Shown: positions 62,668-64,000 of the stretch, piece by piece
Position numbering within the stretch: the first letter of the stretch is position 1
How the letters are laid out: every line of letters starts with the position of its first letter
Source of the DNA: Gallionella sp.
GTDB taxonomy: Bacteria > Pseudomonadota > Gammaproteobacteria > Burkholderiales > Gallionellaceae
NCBI GenBank assembly: GCA_017880865.1
Contig: JADGRL010000003.1
Span: forward strand, 1-64,000
DNA length: 64,000 nucleotides
Direction of reading: 5' to 3'
Made by a program: the position numbers and the translations under genes
Notes under the pieces: model-generated
Seen by the model: the letters and a program-made list of their open reading frames with translations, nothing else
Databases searched by the model: none
Told to the model about the DNA's origin: nothing

Positions 62668-64000
62668 ATGACAAATCAACTCGCTCAAGAAACCAGCCCT
62701 TATTTACAACAACACGCCGACAACCCGGTCAATTGGTATGCCTGGAATGCCGCATCATTGCAATTGGCGCGCGATCAAAATAAACCCATCCTGCTCTCTA
62801 TCGGTTATTCCGCCTGCCATTGGTGCCATGTCATGGCACACGAATCGTTTGAAGATATCAACGTCGCCGCAGTGATGAATGAGCTTTTCATCAACATCAA
62901 AGTCGATCGAGAAGAGCGCCCCGACCTCGACCAAATCTACCAGACCGCGCATCAAATGCTGACCAAGCGCCCCGGTGGCTGGCCATTGACCATGTTCCTC
63001 AGCCCGGATGGCATCCCGTTTTTCGGCGGCACCTACTTCCCGAAAGAGGCGCGTTACAACCTGCCCGCTTTCCCAGAATTGCTCGAACGCGTCGCCGAGG
63101 TTTATAGCGATGAACGCGAGGAGCTGGTAACACAAGGGGAACAAATCATCGCCGCGCTCGCAAGCATGTTACCTAAAGCTGGCGGTGCAAATGTCGCGCT
63201 GAATGAGCAGCCATTGGGCCTGGCCGTAAAGCTACATCTGGATAATTTTGATCCGGTCAACGGCGGTTTGGGTGGCGCACCCAAATTTCTGCACCCCGCA
63301 GAACTCGATCTGTTGCTGCGTCGCAGCCGTGCCACGAACAATGCACAAGCCGCACAGGCCGTGCATTTCACGTTACAACAGATGGCGCAGGGCGGACTGT
63401 ATGACCAGCTTGGCGGCGGTTTTTGTCGCTACAGCGTGGATGAACGCTGGGACATTCCGCACTTTGAAAAAATGCTCTACGACAACGGTCTGCTGCTCGG
63501 CCTGTATTGCGATGCGTGGCAAAGCAGTCAAAACCCCTTGTTTGCGCGAGTAGTCGAACAAACCGCCACCTGGGTGCTGCGCGAGATGCAATCGTCGGAT
63601 GGCGGCTACTATTCTTCGCTGGATGCCGATTCGGAACATGAAGAAGGAAAGTTTTATGTGTGGCAGCGCGACGAGATTCGCCAATTATTGAGTGACGATG
63701 AATACACCCTGATCGCCGCCTACTATGGCTTGAATCAACCCGCCAATTTTGAAAATCACGACTGGAATCTGCGCGTGTGCGTGCCGCCCGATCAACTGGC
63801 CGCAGACCTTGAGCTGAGCCCGGCACAAGCCACCGAAAGACTGATCAGCGCGCAAAAAAAATTATTCGCGGCGCGTGAATTGCGTGTCCGCCCGGGGCGT
63901 GACGAAAAAATCCTTGGCGCATGGAATGGTTTGATGATTGCCGGTATGGCAAAGGCAGCCAGGGTTTTCAATCGTCCCGACTGGTTGCAGTCCGCACAAC
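62668..64000 (+). CDS. Thioredoxin domain-containing protein (DUF255, YyaL/SPATA20-like), truncated by window end
   Basis: MTNQLAQETSPYLQQHADNPVNWYAWNAASLQLARDQNKPILLSIGYSACHWCHVMAHESFED; open to the end of the window. Confidence 0.92.
   Translation, partial: MTNQLAQETSPYLQQHADNPVNWYAWNAASLQLARDQNKPILLSIGYSACHWCHVMAHESFEDINVAAVMNELFINIKVDREERPDLDQIYQTAHQMLTKRPGGWPLTMFLSPDGIPFFGGTYFPKEARYNLPAFPELLERVAEVYSDEREELVTQGEQIIAALASMLPKAGGANVALNEQPLGLAVKLHLDNFDPVNGGLGGAPKFLHPAELDLLLRRSRATNNAQAAQAVHFTLQQMAQGGLYDQLGGGFCRYSVDERWDIPHFEKMLYDNGLLLGLYCDAWQSSQNPLFARVVEQTATWVLREMQSSDGGYYSSLDADSEHEEGKFYVWQRDEIRQLLSDDEYTLIAAYYGLNQPANFENHDWNLRVCVPPDQLAADLELSPAQATERLISAQKKLFAARELRVRPGRDEKILGAWNGLMIAGMAKAARVFNRPDWLQSAQ

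Overview
The window is a chromosomal segment that looks betaproteobacterial (Nitrosomonadales/Gallionellaceae-like; inferred from gene content and order, not tested). Most of it is conserved core genome. It carries rpsO-pnp, map-glnD, rnr-rlmB, tRNA-Leu(CAG), purA-hisZ-hflC/K-hflX-hfq, the envelope/translation operon rpsB-tsf-pyrH-frr-uppS-cdsA-dxr-rseP-bamA-skp-lpxD-fabZ-lpxA-lpxB-rnhB, and a tesA/ABC-transporter locus. Accessory content: (1) a ~1.9 kb zeta-toxin-like module bounded by two inverted, decayed copies of one transposase-type element; (2) adjacent MacAB-type ABC and RND efflux gene sets with one TolC-like gene; (3) a complete, translationally coupled four-gene Wadjet-like (JetABCD, MukBEF-related plus Toprim nuclease) cluster between tRNA-Leu and purA; (4) a dispersed family of ~60-bp hairpin repeats whose middle stem shows compensatory changes by direct reading, with one copy embedded in frame in a macA-like gene and a three-unit array between bamA and skp. 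Two other repeat sequences also sit in frame in coding genes: a REP-like insert in glnD and a (GGATTCA)n heptamer array in an ABC permease. All identifications come from reading translations and motifs; no database search was run.
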